64,000 bases of DNA. Source: Caballeronia sordidicola. GTDB lineage: Bacteria > Pseudomonadota > Gammaproteobacteria > Burkholderiales > Burkholderiaceae. Positions within the stretch are counted from its first letter, which is position 1. Every line of letters begins with the position of its first letter. Location of the stretch: NCBI RefSeq assembly GCF_001544455.2, contig NZ_FCOC02000008.1, positions 173,007 to 237,006 on the forward strand. Reading direction: 5' to 3'. Made by a program: the position numbers and the translations under genes. Below the pieces are notes generated by a model. The model had not been told where the DNA came from and made no database searches. It worked only from the letters and a program-made list of their open reading frames with translations. This document shows positions 56,331-64,000 of the stretch, in pieces.

Positions 56331-57911
56331 TCATGCATCCGTCTGGCGCTTCTTTTTATCCGCGACGCGTCCGTACTGATCGTCGAAGCGGACAATGTCG
56401 TCTTCGCCCAAATATGTGCCCGACTGCACCTCGATCATTTCCAGCGGCGTCTTGCCGGGATTTTCCAGTCGATGCGTGGTGCCAAGCGGAATGTAAGTGG
56501 ACTGGTTTTCAGTCACGAGGAACGTCTCTTCACCTCGTGTAACAAGCGCCGTGCCGCACACGACAATCCAGTGCTCCGCGCGATGGTGATGCATCTGCAG
56601 CGAAAGCCGCTGACCGGGTTGCACCACGATCCGCTTCACCTGGAAGCGCTCGCCGTGTTCGATCGAATCGTAAAAGCCCCAGGGACGCTGCACCTTGCGA
56701 TGATCGTGCGCCTCCGTACCTTTCGCGGCTTTCAGGCGGCCGACCATCGCTTTCACTTCCTGCACCCGGTCCTTCGACGCCACCAGGACCGCATCGGCCG
56801 TTTCAACCACGACCACGCCGCTCACGCCCACGCACGCCACGAGCCGGCCATCCGAATGCGCGAAGCTGTCTTCGGACCCTTCGAAAAGCACGCGGCCGCG
56901 CGCCACGTTGCCGTCTTCATCTTTACTGGACATGTCCCACACGGCGTCCCACGCACCGACGTCGGACCAGCCGGCCGCGAGCGGCACGACCACGCCCGGG
57001 AAACCCGGCTCGTGCGCAATGCGTTCCATCACCGCGAAATCGATGGAGTCCGACGGACACGCTTCGAACGCGTCGACATCGAGTTGAGTGAAGCCGTCCT
57101 GATGCAGCCCGCGTTCGAACGCGGCAATGCACGCGGCGTGAATGGCGGGTTGAAAGTGTTCGATCGCGGCGAGCCACACGGACGCACGGCACACAAAAAT
57201 GCCGCTGTTCCACAAGTATTCGCCCGATGCCAGATATTGCTCGGCAATCTCACGCCGCGGTTTTTCCACGAAGCGTTCGAGCACGCGCGCTTCCATGGCG
57301 TGAGCGCTCGACCGTTCGAGCGCAGCGCCAGCCTTGATGTATCCGTACCCTGTTTCTATCTTGTCCGGCACGATGCCCAGCGTGACGAGCGCGCCGCCTG
57401 CGGCATGCTCGATCGCGGTCGCAATGGTGCGCTGGAACGCTTCGAGATCGGCGACGGCGTGGTCCGCGGGCATGGCGACCATGACGGGATCGACGCCCGG
57501 TACGGCCGCGAGCGCGGCCCACGCGGCGAGCGTGAGCGCCGGCGCGGTATTACGCGCACATGGTTCGAGCACGATGCGCGCATGGCGGCCGTTGCGTTCG
57601 ATCTGCTGAGCCGTGAGCAATTTGTGCTCCGATCCGCAGACCACAATCAGTTCGTCGGCGGTATCAAATGGCATGCCTGTGTCGACGCTAACCGATCCAT
57701 CGCCTGACGCATCGAGTCCGTCGAGACGGCGCAACGTGGCTTCCAGCAGCGACTCCGAACCCATGAGTTCGATCAGTTGCTTGGGAAACTGCTGCCGCGA
57801 TAACGGCCAGAGACGGGTGCCGGAGCCGCCTGCGAGAATGACGGGCTGCACACGCACGCTCACGGCGCTCTCCGCGGCCGCGCTCGCAAGGGGATGGTTG
57901 GACACGTCCAC
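56331..57911 (-). CDS. manC: Mannose-1-phosphate guanylyltransferase / mannose-6-phosphate isomerase
   Basis: Bifunctional enzyme making GDP-mannose for polysaccharides. 526 residues from GTG 57911, chosen because AGGAG stands five bases before it. An in-frame ATG at 58001 would add 30 residues but has no ribosome site. The N-terminal nucleotidyltransferase has LAGGSGTRLWPLSRQQFPKQ and later ENPGK-like signatures. The C-terminal cupin isomerase has RPWGFYDSIEHGERFQVKRI, QMHHHRAEHWIVV and THRLENPGKTPLEMIEVQSG. Downstream of the flippase on the same strand; supplies precursor to the nearby polysaccharide genes. Confidence 0.93.
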   Translation of the reverse strand: MDVSNHPLASAAAESAVSVRVQPVILAGGSGTRLWPLSRQQFPKQLIELMGSESLLEATLRRLDGLDASGDGSVSVDTGMPFDTADELIVVCGSEHKLLTAQQIERNGRHARIVLEPCARNTAPALTLAAWAALAAVPGVDPVMVAMPADHAVADLEAFQRTIATAIEHAAGGALVTLGIVPDKIETGYGYIKAGAALERSSAHAMEARVLERFVEKPRREIAEQYLASGEYLWNSGIFVCRASVWLAAIEHFQPAIHAACIAAFERGLHQDGFTQLDVDAFEACPSDSIDFAVMERIAHEPGFPGVVVPLAAGWSDVGAWDAVWDMSSKDEDGNVARGRVLFEGSEDSFAHSDGRLVACVGVSGVVVVETADAVLVASKDRVQEVKAMVGRLKAAKGTEAHDHRKVQRPWGFYDSIEHGERFQVKRIVVQPGQRLSLQMHHHRAEHWIVVCGTALVTRGEETFLVTENQSTYIPLGTTHRLENPGKTPLEMIEVQSGTYLGEDDIVRFDDQYGRVADKKKRQTDA

Positions 57912-58127
57912 GATGACTCCTGATGCGTTGAAGCTGATTGGGGGCTGAACGCGTCGAACAGGTGCGGACGCGCGGAACACACGCATCGATTGATGCGCCA
58001 TTTAAGCAGGCAAATCTTTTTAGTTCTGTGCGCGCGCGAACGCCCGCACGTTGTTATGTCGTCGGTATTTCACGAATTTCACGGGCAAACACGGCGCTTG
58101 TCTGCGGTCGCGGGAAATGCGCACCGC

Positions 58128-59588
58128 TCATCCCGCGCCCTGCAGCACGCGTTGCCGCAAGCGCATCGCGACCTCGCGCAATTCGCTCGACTCGACCAGC
58201 GACCATCCAAGATTACCCACGACCAGAACCACGCCGATAGCCGCCATGCCTCGCAGCGAATCCATGTAGTCCGCGCATAGCGTGGCGACGACCAGGAACA
58301 CGAGATGCCCCGCCATGTTGCGCAAGATGGGTTGTGGCTTGAGCTTGGAAAAGTAGAGGAACGCCGCGTAATCGAAGAAAGTTTTCGCAACTACCGCGAC
58401 ACCCGCGCCGAGCAGCCCATACCAGCGAATGCCCAGCCACAGGACAAGCGCGAACACTGGCAAGCCAATCCAGCCGACCCGCGCCACGTGCGCCGGATTG
58501 GCCTTGGCCTGGATCAGCACGCTCATGATGCTCGACTGTCCCGCAAGCCATACGCCAATCACAAGTACCCGTCCGACAGGCGCGGACTGCACGCCCATCT
58601 CGTGGCCGAGCCAGATGTTCAGGAACGGGGCCAGTGCGAACAGCGCAACCACCACGCACGGTGTGAATGCGCAGTTGAGAAACGCCAGCGCCTGATGCGA
58701 GAGCGCACCGGCGTGCTCGCTGCCGGATGCTGAAAAGCGCGGAAAAAGCGTGCGCAACATGGCGCTTGGCAGCAGGTTCAGGCGCGTGACCAGGTTCTGC
58801 GGCGTGGCGTAGTACGCCACGGATTTCGCGCCCAGCATGGAGCCGATCACCACCCGGTCCAGTGTGGTCGCGATCATGTTCGCGCCTGAAAACAGCAACA
58901 GCCAGCGGCCATAATTGAAAAGTTCGCGGATCAGCGGCCATTCGGGCCCGGAAATGCGCGTAATGCCAAGTGCGCGAAAAGTGCCATAGCCAAGCAGCAG
59001 CGCCGCAAGAAAACGCGCGATAACCGCAGCCGGCACGACCACGGCCAGCGAGGGCGAGAACAGATACAACGCGGCAAGCGGCAGCAATTGAAACAGGAAC
59101 GTGCCGACGGTCTGGTTGGTGTTGTAGAGCGCGAACTTTTCCACGCCGCCGATCGCGCCGCTGAACACCCACGACACATTGGCGATCGGCACGGCGATCG
59201 CGATCCACGGCAGCGCTTGCAGCACTTCGCGCTGGAATGCCGGCGCGATGGTCGCAATATGCACCACGTAGATATAGGCGCCGAACCAGATCATGATGGC
59301 GCCCGCAAAACCTGTCGCAAGATTCAGGAAGAAAGCGCTCCAGAAAATGCGCTGGATGCTGCCGTCGTTTGTATCACGCGCCTTGGCGATGTGATTTTCG
59401 GTCGCCATCGAAATGCCGAGGTCGAGCACGCTGAAATAGCCGATCAACGCCCACACCAGGTTGATGACGCCATACCGTTCAATGCCCATGCCATGGATAT
59501 AGGCCGGCACCGTCGCGAGCGAGACGAACACGGGCAGGATCAACCCGGCGAAATTGATCGCGATGTTCTTGATAAGACTTTTTTCCAT
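58128..59588 (-). CDS. Wzx-like polysaccharide flippase (MOP superfamily)
   Basis: 486 residues from the ATG at 59588, with 12-14 hydrophobic segments. The start NIAINFAGLILPVFVSLATV, then GMGIERYGVINLVWALIGYF and VLDLGISMATENHIAKARD, match the RfbX/Wzx group of oligosaccharide-lipid flippases. Upstream in-frame residues lack the family pattern and were left out. It would move undecaprenyl-linked repeat units made by the local glycosyltransferases to the periplasm. No Wzy polymerase or export genes are in the window. Confidence 0.88.
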   Translation of the reverse strand: MEKSLIKNIAINFAGLILPVFVSLATVPAYIHGMGIERYGVINLVWALIGYFSVLDLGISMATENHIAKARDTNDGSIQRIFWSAFFLNLATGFAGAIMIWFGAYIYVVHIATIAPAFQREVLQALPWIAIAVPIANVSWVFSGAIGGVEKFALYNTNQTVGTFLFQLLPLAALYLFSPSLAVVVPAAVIARFLAALLLGYGTFRALGITRISGPEWPLIRELFNYGRWLLLFSGANMIATTLDRVVIGSMLGAKSVAYYATPQNLVTRLNLLPSAMLRTLFPRFSASGSEHAGALSHQALAFLNCAFTPCVVVALFALAPFLNIWLGHEMGVQSAPVGRVLVIGVWLAGQSSIMSVLIQAKANPAHVARVGWIGLPVFALVLWLGIRWYGLLGAGVAVVAKTFFDYAAFLYFSKLKPQPILRNMAGHLVFLVVATLCADYMDSLRGMAAIGVVLVVGNLGWSLVESSELREVAMRLRQRVLQGAG

Positions 59589-59744
59589 GGAGCGACGGCC
59601 GATTGCAACGAAATCACACAGGATGAACCCGGGGACCGCCAAGAAGCTTGCGGTAATGCGCGCACGTTCAGACGTGTCGCGTAGTGCATATATTGACGCT
59701 CCGGCTTGCAAGCAGGTTGACAGCCGAACATCAGACAATTGTTG

Positions 59745-59759
59745 TAGGGTAAATCCCTA
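59745..59759. repeat. Inverted repeat TAGGG-TAAAT-CCCTA upstream of the flippase gene
   Basis: Perfect 5-base arms with a 5-base AT spacer, next to a second palindrome ACAATTGT (59735-59742). Located in the 225-base gap between the hydrolase and the flippase gene, where a flippase-manC promoter could lie. Candidate operator; protein unknown. Confidence 0.4.
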
Positions 59760-59813
59760 GCGCCCCCGGGGTCTGTGCGAATACGTACGTACCCGAGGGC
59801 GGCTTGCAATTCG

Positions 59814-61685
59814 TTACATTCGCTGTGCTTGCTGCGGTTCGAGAATGTCCGCATGCCGCTCCTCGCGACCTTGTGTGCGGCGGTGAACGGATGGCACAAC
59901 GGTAAGCAAACGCGTCCGCCGGCGTTCGGACTCCGCAGGTTGCAGCGACGCGTCACGAACAAAATCGATAAGCGAAACCATCAGGCTTTCGCGTGCCGGA
60001 TAAGAGAAACACGCATGATCGAGCGTCCCGCGATGAATCGTTTCCACGTTGCGCCACTTGCGCATGCGCCGGCCGCCCGCGCCAAAGAACACCGCGAACT
60101 CTTCCAGGCCAGCATCGGCTTCACCGTAGATGAAACGCACCTTGACGCCGCGCTCACCGAGGCCGCGGACCATCGCCCGCACGCGCGAGCCGATGGTGTC
60201 CACACCCACTGTGCGTTCCGCGATATACGCCATGCTCGCCGCGAACCGCGTGCGCATGCGTCGTGCAAGCTCACGTGCGATTGGGGCGATCTTGCGCTCA
60301 CCACGCAAGACGCGCTTCCATTTGTGAGCGGTCGCAAAAGAACGGACGAACGTGCTGGTCGCGGTCCGCGGACGATTTTCCTGGCCGGCTGGCAGCATCG
60401 GATCTTCGGGGGAACTGAACCTGGGCGTATTCACCAGCGTCAGCGATCGGATGTAAGGACTGACCGTTGCAGCGTGCAGGCACAAATAAGCGCCCGAGCA
60501 CACGCCGAAGCACGAAACCTCGTCCAGACCGCGCGACGCCAGATACCCGGCCGCCGCCACTACGTCGTCAACGTTCCTGCGGCTAAACAGCATGGAGAGC
60601 GGCCGATGATCGACGGGCGCCGCGCTGTCGCCGAGTGCGCCGACGTCGAAACGAAGGGACGCAATACCTTCGCGTGCAAGCCGGCGCGCAAGCGTCACGG
60701 AAATGCGGGCGTCACCAATGCGATGGGTCGCTCCCGGGTTCACGAATATGACCGAGCGGCGCGACGCCGTGCCGTTTAACGGCTCACAAAGAATCCCGAA
60801 CAAGCGGCCGTTATCGAAGATGACGGGCGTTTCGCGCACGCCGTTATCGATGAGCATCGCGGCTGGTGGGTTCTTCGCGATCGCAGCGCTTGAAAGCGCG
60901 GGCGGGCCCAGCCATTCGACAATGCGCGCAATTGTCTCGCGCGGCGTTTCGGTCACGCCGGATTCCTGCATGAACGCGCTGCATTCGTCGAAGCTTTCGA
61001 GGGCCGCGTCCGCTCCGGCGGCCGAGCAGGCATCGACGAGTTTTTTTGAACGCACGGGATCGTAGGAATCGAGCACGAGCAAACGGCGCGGCGGATGCTC
61101 CACAAGCCGGGCATCGCGCAACAACTCGAATTTGCCCAATTTCGCCACGCTGGAAGCCATCAGGCGATGCCCGACAACTTCAGCGTAATCGGTATCGGCC
61201 GGCGCCCGTTCGACATAAAGGCCGCCAGTCTCAAGCCAGTTCTGCTGCAGCAGGCGCAACTCGCGAAGATATTGCCGGCCCGACAGGACCGGCGCGAGCA
61301 GCACGAGCTCACGTATATTCTCATCGGCCGCGACCTGTGCCGCGAGCGTTGCGCCAAGGCGCAATCCGCACAGCGCGACCTCGGTTACGCCGGTGGTCTG
61401 TTTCAGGAAAGCCACGGCTGCGCGAATGCTTTGCAGCCAGCGCTCGAGTTGCTCCTTGCCCGCGCCGGGATCCTCGGACTCGCCGGCGGAGTCGCCGGTG
61501 CCGGCGTAATCGAAGCGCAGCGTGGGCGTTCCAGCCGCCGCAAGCTGCTCGGCCAGCACCCGCCAGCCCTTGTGTACCCACATTGCCTCACGGCCGAACG
61601 GCTGGCACAGTACAACCCCTCGTGTGGCGGACGACGCGCCCGCGTGCAGCCAGCCAAAACAGTCATTGAAAGTTACAGGCTTCAT
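59814..61685 (-). CDS. Two-domain alpha/beta-hydrolase of an exopolysaccharide locus
   Basis: 623 residues from the ATG at 61685. Domain 1 (about 1-265): RFDYAGTGDSAGES and an elbow reading GLRLG, with Arg109 where Ser normally sits; no clear catalytic His. Domain 2 (about 285-585): RFDVGALGDSAAP and elbow GVCSG with Cys396, then Asp524 (YGEADAG) and His558 (TLDHACF), so a Cys-Asp-His triad is plausible. From memory, the separate hydrolases 1 and 2 of exosortase-type EPS loci have the same odd elbows (Cys-type and GLRxG-type); here they look fused. No exosortase is visible. It lies upstream of the flippase and divergent from two glycosyltransferases, so a role in EPS or lipid-linked intermediate chemistry is likely. 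Confidence 0.78.
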   Translation of the reverse strand: MKPVTFNDCFGWLHAGASSATRGVVLCQPFGREAMWVHKGWRVLAEQLAAAGTPTLRFDYAGTGDSAGESEDPGAGKEQLERWLQSIRAAVAFLKQTTGVTEVALCGLRLGATLAAQVAADENIRELVLLAPVLSGRQYLRELRLLQQNWLETGGLYVERAPADTDYAEVVGHRLMASSVAKLGKFELLRDARLVEHPPRRLLVLDSYDPVRSKKLVDACSAAGADAALESFDECSAFMQESGVTETPRETIARIVEWLGPPALSSAAIAKNPPAAMLIDNGVRETPVIFDNGRLFGILCEPLNGTASRRSVIFVNPGATHRIGDARISVTLARRLAREGIASLRFDVGALGDSAAPVDHRPLSMLFSRRNVDDVVAAAGYLASRGLDEVSCFGVCSGAYLCLHAATVSPYIRSLTLVNTPRFSSPEDPMLPAGQENRPRTATSTFVRSFATAHKWKRVLRGERKIAPIARELARRMRTRFAASMAYIAERTVGVDTIGSRVRAMVRGLGERGVKVRFIYGEADAGLEEFAVFFGAGGRRMRKWRNVETIHRGTLDHACFSYPARESLMVSLIDFVRDASLQPAESERRRTRLLTVVPSVHRRTQGREERHADILEPQQAQRM

Positions 61686-61903
61686 CTCAGCATTGCGCCC
61701 CGAAAGAGCGTTGGTATTAAGTTGTGGGCGTATTACACGTTTTGTAAGACGTTCATTCAGTGCGCCCGCACACACACTTTCGACCCCGCCCTGATTTTTC
61801 CGCCACGAGCGTAAAAACCTGCTGGGAACCCGCAACGTTGCGCCATCCGATGTTCGATGTCCCACAGACGCATGTTTCTGCGGCAAGTCAAATAGCGCAT
61901 CAC

Positions 61904-61924
61904 GCCGCGCCGTGCATGCGCGGC
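61904..61924 (+). repeat. GC hairpin before the first glycosyltransferase
   Basis: GCCGCGC-CGTGCAT-GCGCGGC: perfect 7-bp stem ending 26 bases before the start codon at 61951. No T-run. Could be a leader fold that controls translation of the glycosyltransferase pair. I could not place promoters for either side in the 265-base divergent gap. Confidence 0.4.
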
Positions 61925-61950
61925 ACACGACAAAAACGCCGGGGAAACAA

Positions 61951-62910
61951 ATGGCCACCACCTCTCACGAATCCAGTCAGCCTGCCGCGCCGTGCTTTTC
62001 GGTCTGCATCTGCACACGCGACCGGCCGGAGGACCTCGCCCGGGCATTGCGTTCGGTCGAAGCGTCGACTTATCCGGCGCATCAGATCATTGTGTCGGAC
62101 GACAGTAAGGAACCGCACACGCGCGCGATGGTGACTTCCGAGTTTCCGCAAGTTGTGTTTCTCGAGGGACCGCGCCGCGGACTGGGCGCAAACCGCAACA
62201 ACGCGCTCGACGCTGTCACCGGCACGCACGTGGCGTTCATTGACGACGACGCTACCCTCTCCGCTGACTTCCTCGCGCGGACGGCGCAGTCGCTCCAGAA
62301 TGGCGGCCAGCATCCGGAAAAACTGATTATTACGGGTTACGAACTGAATCACGGCACGCGGATTTTCGCGAATGCAGTCACGTTCCTAGGTTTTCAGTCT
62401 CGGCCTTATAAGGCCGGCGACTATCACAACACCGTGGTCATCAATAGCGCCGTGTTTCCGGCCTGGCTTTTCAAGGTGATCCGTTTCGACGAACATCTCA
62501 TCTATGGCTACGATGAAGTCGATATCCTGATGCGCGCCACGCTGCAGGGAAAATGCGCGGTCCGCACGCTGCCTGAAGTGTTCAATTGCCATTATCCGTC
62601 GATGGTGAACCGCGAGTACTACGCCTCGTTCGTGGAGGCTTCGCGCATCTACGTGACGCACAAGCGTTACCGCTGGTTTGAACGCAATCGCACGAAGGCG
62701 GCCGTGTTCCTGACACTGGCCGTGGCTCACAACCTGCTGCACAACCTGCGCGCACATGGACCGAAGGGCCTCTCGCGCAGCATGCGCACCGTCTCGCTCG
62801 CGCGCGGCTATATTCGCCGATACACCCCGGAAGGACTCGCCCTGCAAAATGAAAATAACTGTACTTGTACCCACGTACCGTCGAACCTCGGATCTCGCCC
62901 GGTGCCTTGA
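61951..62910 (+). CDS. Family 2 glycosyltransferase (first of pair)
   Basis: 319 residues from the ATG at 61951 (GGGGAAACAA before it). GT-A fold: FSVCICTRDRPEDLARALRS, DDSKEPHTRA and the metal-binding DDD in VAFIDDDATLSADF. The acceptor-side segment is YGYDEVDILMRATLQGKCAV. The C-terminal part is basic and may lie on the membrane. It overlaps the next glycosyltransferase by 62 bases, so the two are tightly coupled. Sugar specificity unknown; GDP-mannose is made by the nearby manC. Confidence 0.88.
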   Translation: MATTSHESSQPAAPCFSVCICTRDRPEDLARALRSVEASTYPAHQIIVSDDSKEPHTRAMVTSEFPQVVFLEGPRRGLGANRNNALDAVTGTHVAFIDDDATLSADFLARTAQSLQNGGQHPEKLIITGYELNHGTRIFANAVTFLGFQSRPYKAGDYHNTVVINSAVFPAWLFKVIRFDEHLIYGYDEVDILMRATLQGKCAVRTLPEVFNCHYPSMVNREYYASFVEASRIYVTHKRYRWFERNRTKAAVFLTLAVAHNLLHNLRAHGPKGLSRSMRTVSLARGYIRRYTPEGLALQNENNCTCTHVPSNLGSRPVP

Positions 62911-63826
62911 TGCGCTCGCGCGGCAGCAGCGCGCGCCCGATGAAGTTCTGGTCGTGTGCCGCGGCGCCGATGAAGAGACGCAAGCCTGGCTCGCGATCGA
63001 AAAATCGCGGGCGCGTTTGCCGCTCGTGAAGGTGGAGGTGTCGCAGGGCGGCCAGGTTGCCGCGTTGAATGCAGGACTGGATGCCGTCACGGGTGACATT
63101 GTCGCGATCACCGATGACGACGCCGCGCCTCGCCCGGCGTGGCTGCAGCGCATTGAAACGCATTTCGCGGACGCGCCGGATGTTGGTGGCGTGGGTGGCC
63201 GCGACTGGGTGCACGAACATGGCGAGACGCTTGATGCGTCCGAGCAGGATGTTGGCCGCTGGCAGTTTCCGGGCCGCGCGATCGGCAATCATCATCTGGG
63301 CGTGGGTGCGGCGCGGGACGTGGATTTCCTGAAGGGCGCGAACATGAGTTATCGCGTGAGTGCGATTCGCGGCGGCGCTATTCGCTTCGATACGCGTTTG
63401 CGCGGAACGGGCGCACAGGTCAACAACGACATGGCGTTCGCTTCGGCGGTGCGGCGTGCGGGATGGCGTCTGGTCTACGATCCGGCTGTGGAAGTGGATC
63501 ATTATCCGGCGCAGCGTTTCGATGAAGATTCGCGTGCGGTGCGGGGTAGCCGGAGCTGGGTTGCGATCGAGAACGAGTCGTATAACCTGCATCTGGTCGT
63601 GCGGGACGAATATCGCGGGGTGCGGCGGCGCATTGCATTGATGTGGCTGATGGTCGTGGGGCATGGCGCGTGTTTGGGGTGGGTTAATCTGGGGCGGGCT
63701 CGCTTTCTGCATCGGGAAGGGACAGCGTTGCAGCGCTGGCGTGCAGCACGTAGTGGGGCGGCCATCGCCAAGAGGGATTTTGCTACGCGGCGGTTGCAGA
63801 ATGCGCAGGGGGAGTTGGTCGGGTAG
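62849..63826 (+). CDS. Family 2 glycosyltransferase (second of pair)
   Basis: 325 residues from the ATG at 62849 inside the end of the previous gene. GT-A start MKITVLVPTYRRTSDLARCL, the nucleotide-sugar loop GQVAALNAGLDAVTGDIVAI and DXD motif TDDDAAP, then ANMSYR and the acidic GAQVNNDMAFASAVRRAGW (catalytic-base region). Its C-terminus is Arg-rich. Expected to add one sugar to the lipid-linked repeat. Its 3' end runs into a G-rich stretch. Confidence 0.88.
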   Translation: MKITVLVPTYRRTSDLARCLDALARQQRAPDEVLVVCRGADEETQAWLAIEKSRARLPLVKVEVSQGGQVAALNAGLDAVTGDIVAITDDDAAPRPAWLQRIETHFADAPDVGGVGGRDWVHEHGETLDASEQDVGRWQFPGRAIGNHHLGVGAARDVDFLKGANMSYRVSAIRGGAIRFDTRLRGTGAQVNNDMAFASAVRRAGWRLVYDPAVEVDHYPAQRFDEDSRAVRGSRSWVAIENESYNLHLVVRDEYRGVRRRIALMWLMVVGHGACLGWVNLGRARFLHREGTALQRWRAARSGAAIAKRDFATRRLQNAQGELVG

Positions 63827-63850
63827 ACCGGGGGGTTGGTGGGTTGTGGG
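63821..63850 (+). other. Predicted G-quadruplex motif at the 3' end of the glycosyltransferase gene
   Basis: Four G-runs with short loops (GGG-tagacc-GGGGGG-ttggt-GGG-ttgt-GGG) satisfy the G3+/N1-7 rule. Two further runs lie at 63808-63812 and 63870-63874. The motif overlaps the stop codon. Confidence 0.45.
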
Positions 63851-63950
63851 TCGTTGGTCGTCGGCCGTTGGGGGTCCTGCTTTTTGCGCCTGCGCGCGGT
63901 CCCTGTTCGTTGGTCCTCTTTAGCACTGTTAGCCACTGTCCGTGGCGGGA

Positions 63951-63987
63951 CTTCATTTCTTTTTCCAACGGCGAAAAAGAAACGAAG
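63951..63987. repeat. Long AT-rich hairpin at the right edge
   Basis: TTTCTTTTTC (63956-63965) pairs perfectly with GAAAAAGAAA (63973-63982). After one mismatch, four more pairs (CTTC/GAAG) extend the stem to 15 positions with a 7-base loop. It resembles dispersed intergenic hairpins I associate with Burkholderiaceae chromosomes. The 174 bases from 63827 to the end have no gene. Confidence 0.5.
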
Positions 63988-64000
63988 CAAAGAAAACGCC

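Noticed and set aside
57912..58001. Longer start for manC at 58001
   Set aside because: No ribosome site before that ATG, whereas AGGAG stands at good spacing before GTG 57911.

Overview
This 64-kb window looks like a chromosomal segment of a Burkholderiaceae betaproteobacterium, most like Paraburkholderia, Caballeronia or Burkholderia. The evidence is the high GC content, the gene orders ndk-rlmN-rodZ-ispG-hisS and surE-pcm-nlpD-rpoS, and a GDP-mannose/polysaccharide locus of the kind these genera carry. Genus-level placement is inference. I see no tRNA, rRNA, insertion sequence, prophage or CRISPR array. The only RNA gene I can support is the 4.5S (SRP) RNA.

Left third (1-21.7 kb), nearly all on the minus strand. 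hisS (cut by the window edge), ispG, rodZ, rlmN and ndk form one housekeeping run. A plus-strand BI-1/YccA membrane protein follows, closed by a two-way terminator. Next is the stationary-phase block surE-pcm-nlpD-rpoS, extended downstream by a PolB-type 3'-5' exonuclease and rlmD. A taurine/nitrate-type ABC transporter lies beside a class III CoA-transferase. The replication and repair run dnaX-ybaB-recR sits downstream of the 4.5S RNA.

Middle (22-45 kb), mostly plus strand. trxA and rho come first, rho having a palindrome and a pyrimidine-rich leader upstream. A MerR regulator with a 16-bp palindrome at its promoter precedes an MFS exporter and an MtfA-like peptidase. Then come rpmE2 (zinc-free L31), an ArnT/PMT-like membrane glycosyltransferase, a MATE exporter, the alpha-2-macroglobulin/PBP1C periplasmic pair, a ComEA-like helix-hairpin-helix protein and a YidB protein. 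clpB follows on the minus strand with a clear sigma-32 promoter. An NsrR-like Rrf2 regulator is divergent from a group III truncated haemoglobin.

Right third (45.8-64 kb). It holds molybdopterin genes (moeA-moaD-moaE), a Nudix hydrolase, two adjacent N-degron aminoacyl-transferases (aat and bpt/ate), pyrD, a polar amino-acid ABC transporter lacking its ATPase, a stand-alone signal peptidase I, a Gfo/Idh oxidoreductase and a FadR-type GntR regulator. The last 8 kb is an exopolysaccharide locus: manC (GDP-mannose supply), a Wzx-like flippase and a two-domain alpha/beta-hydrolase on the minus strand, divergent from two overlapping family-2 glycosyltransferases. The hydrolase is the most unusual protein here: one half has Arg and the other half Cys at the nucleophile position. 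The window ends in a G-rich stretch and a long AT-rich hairpin.
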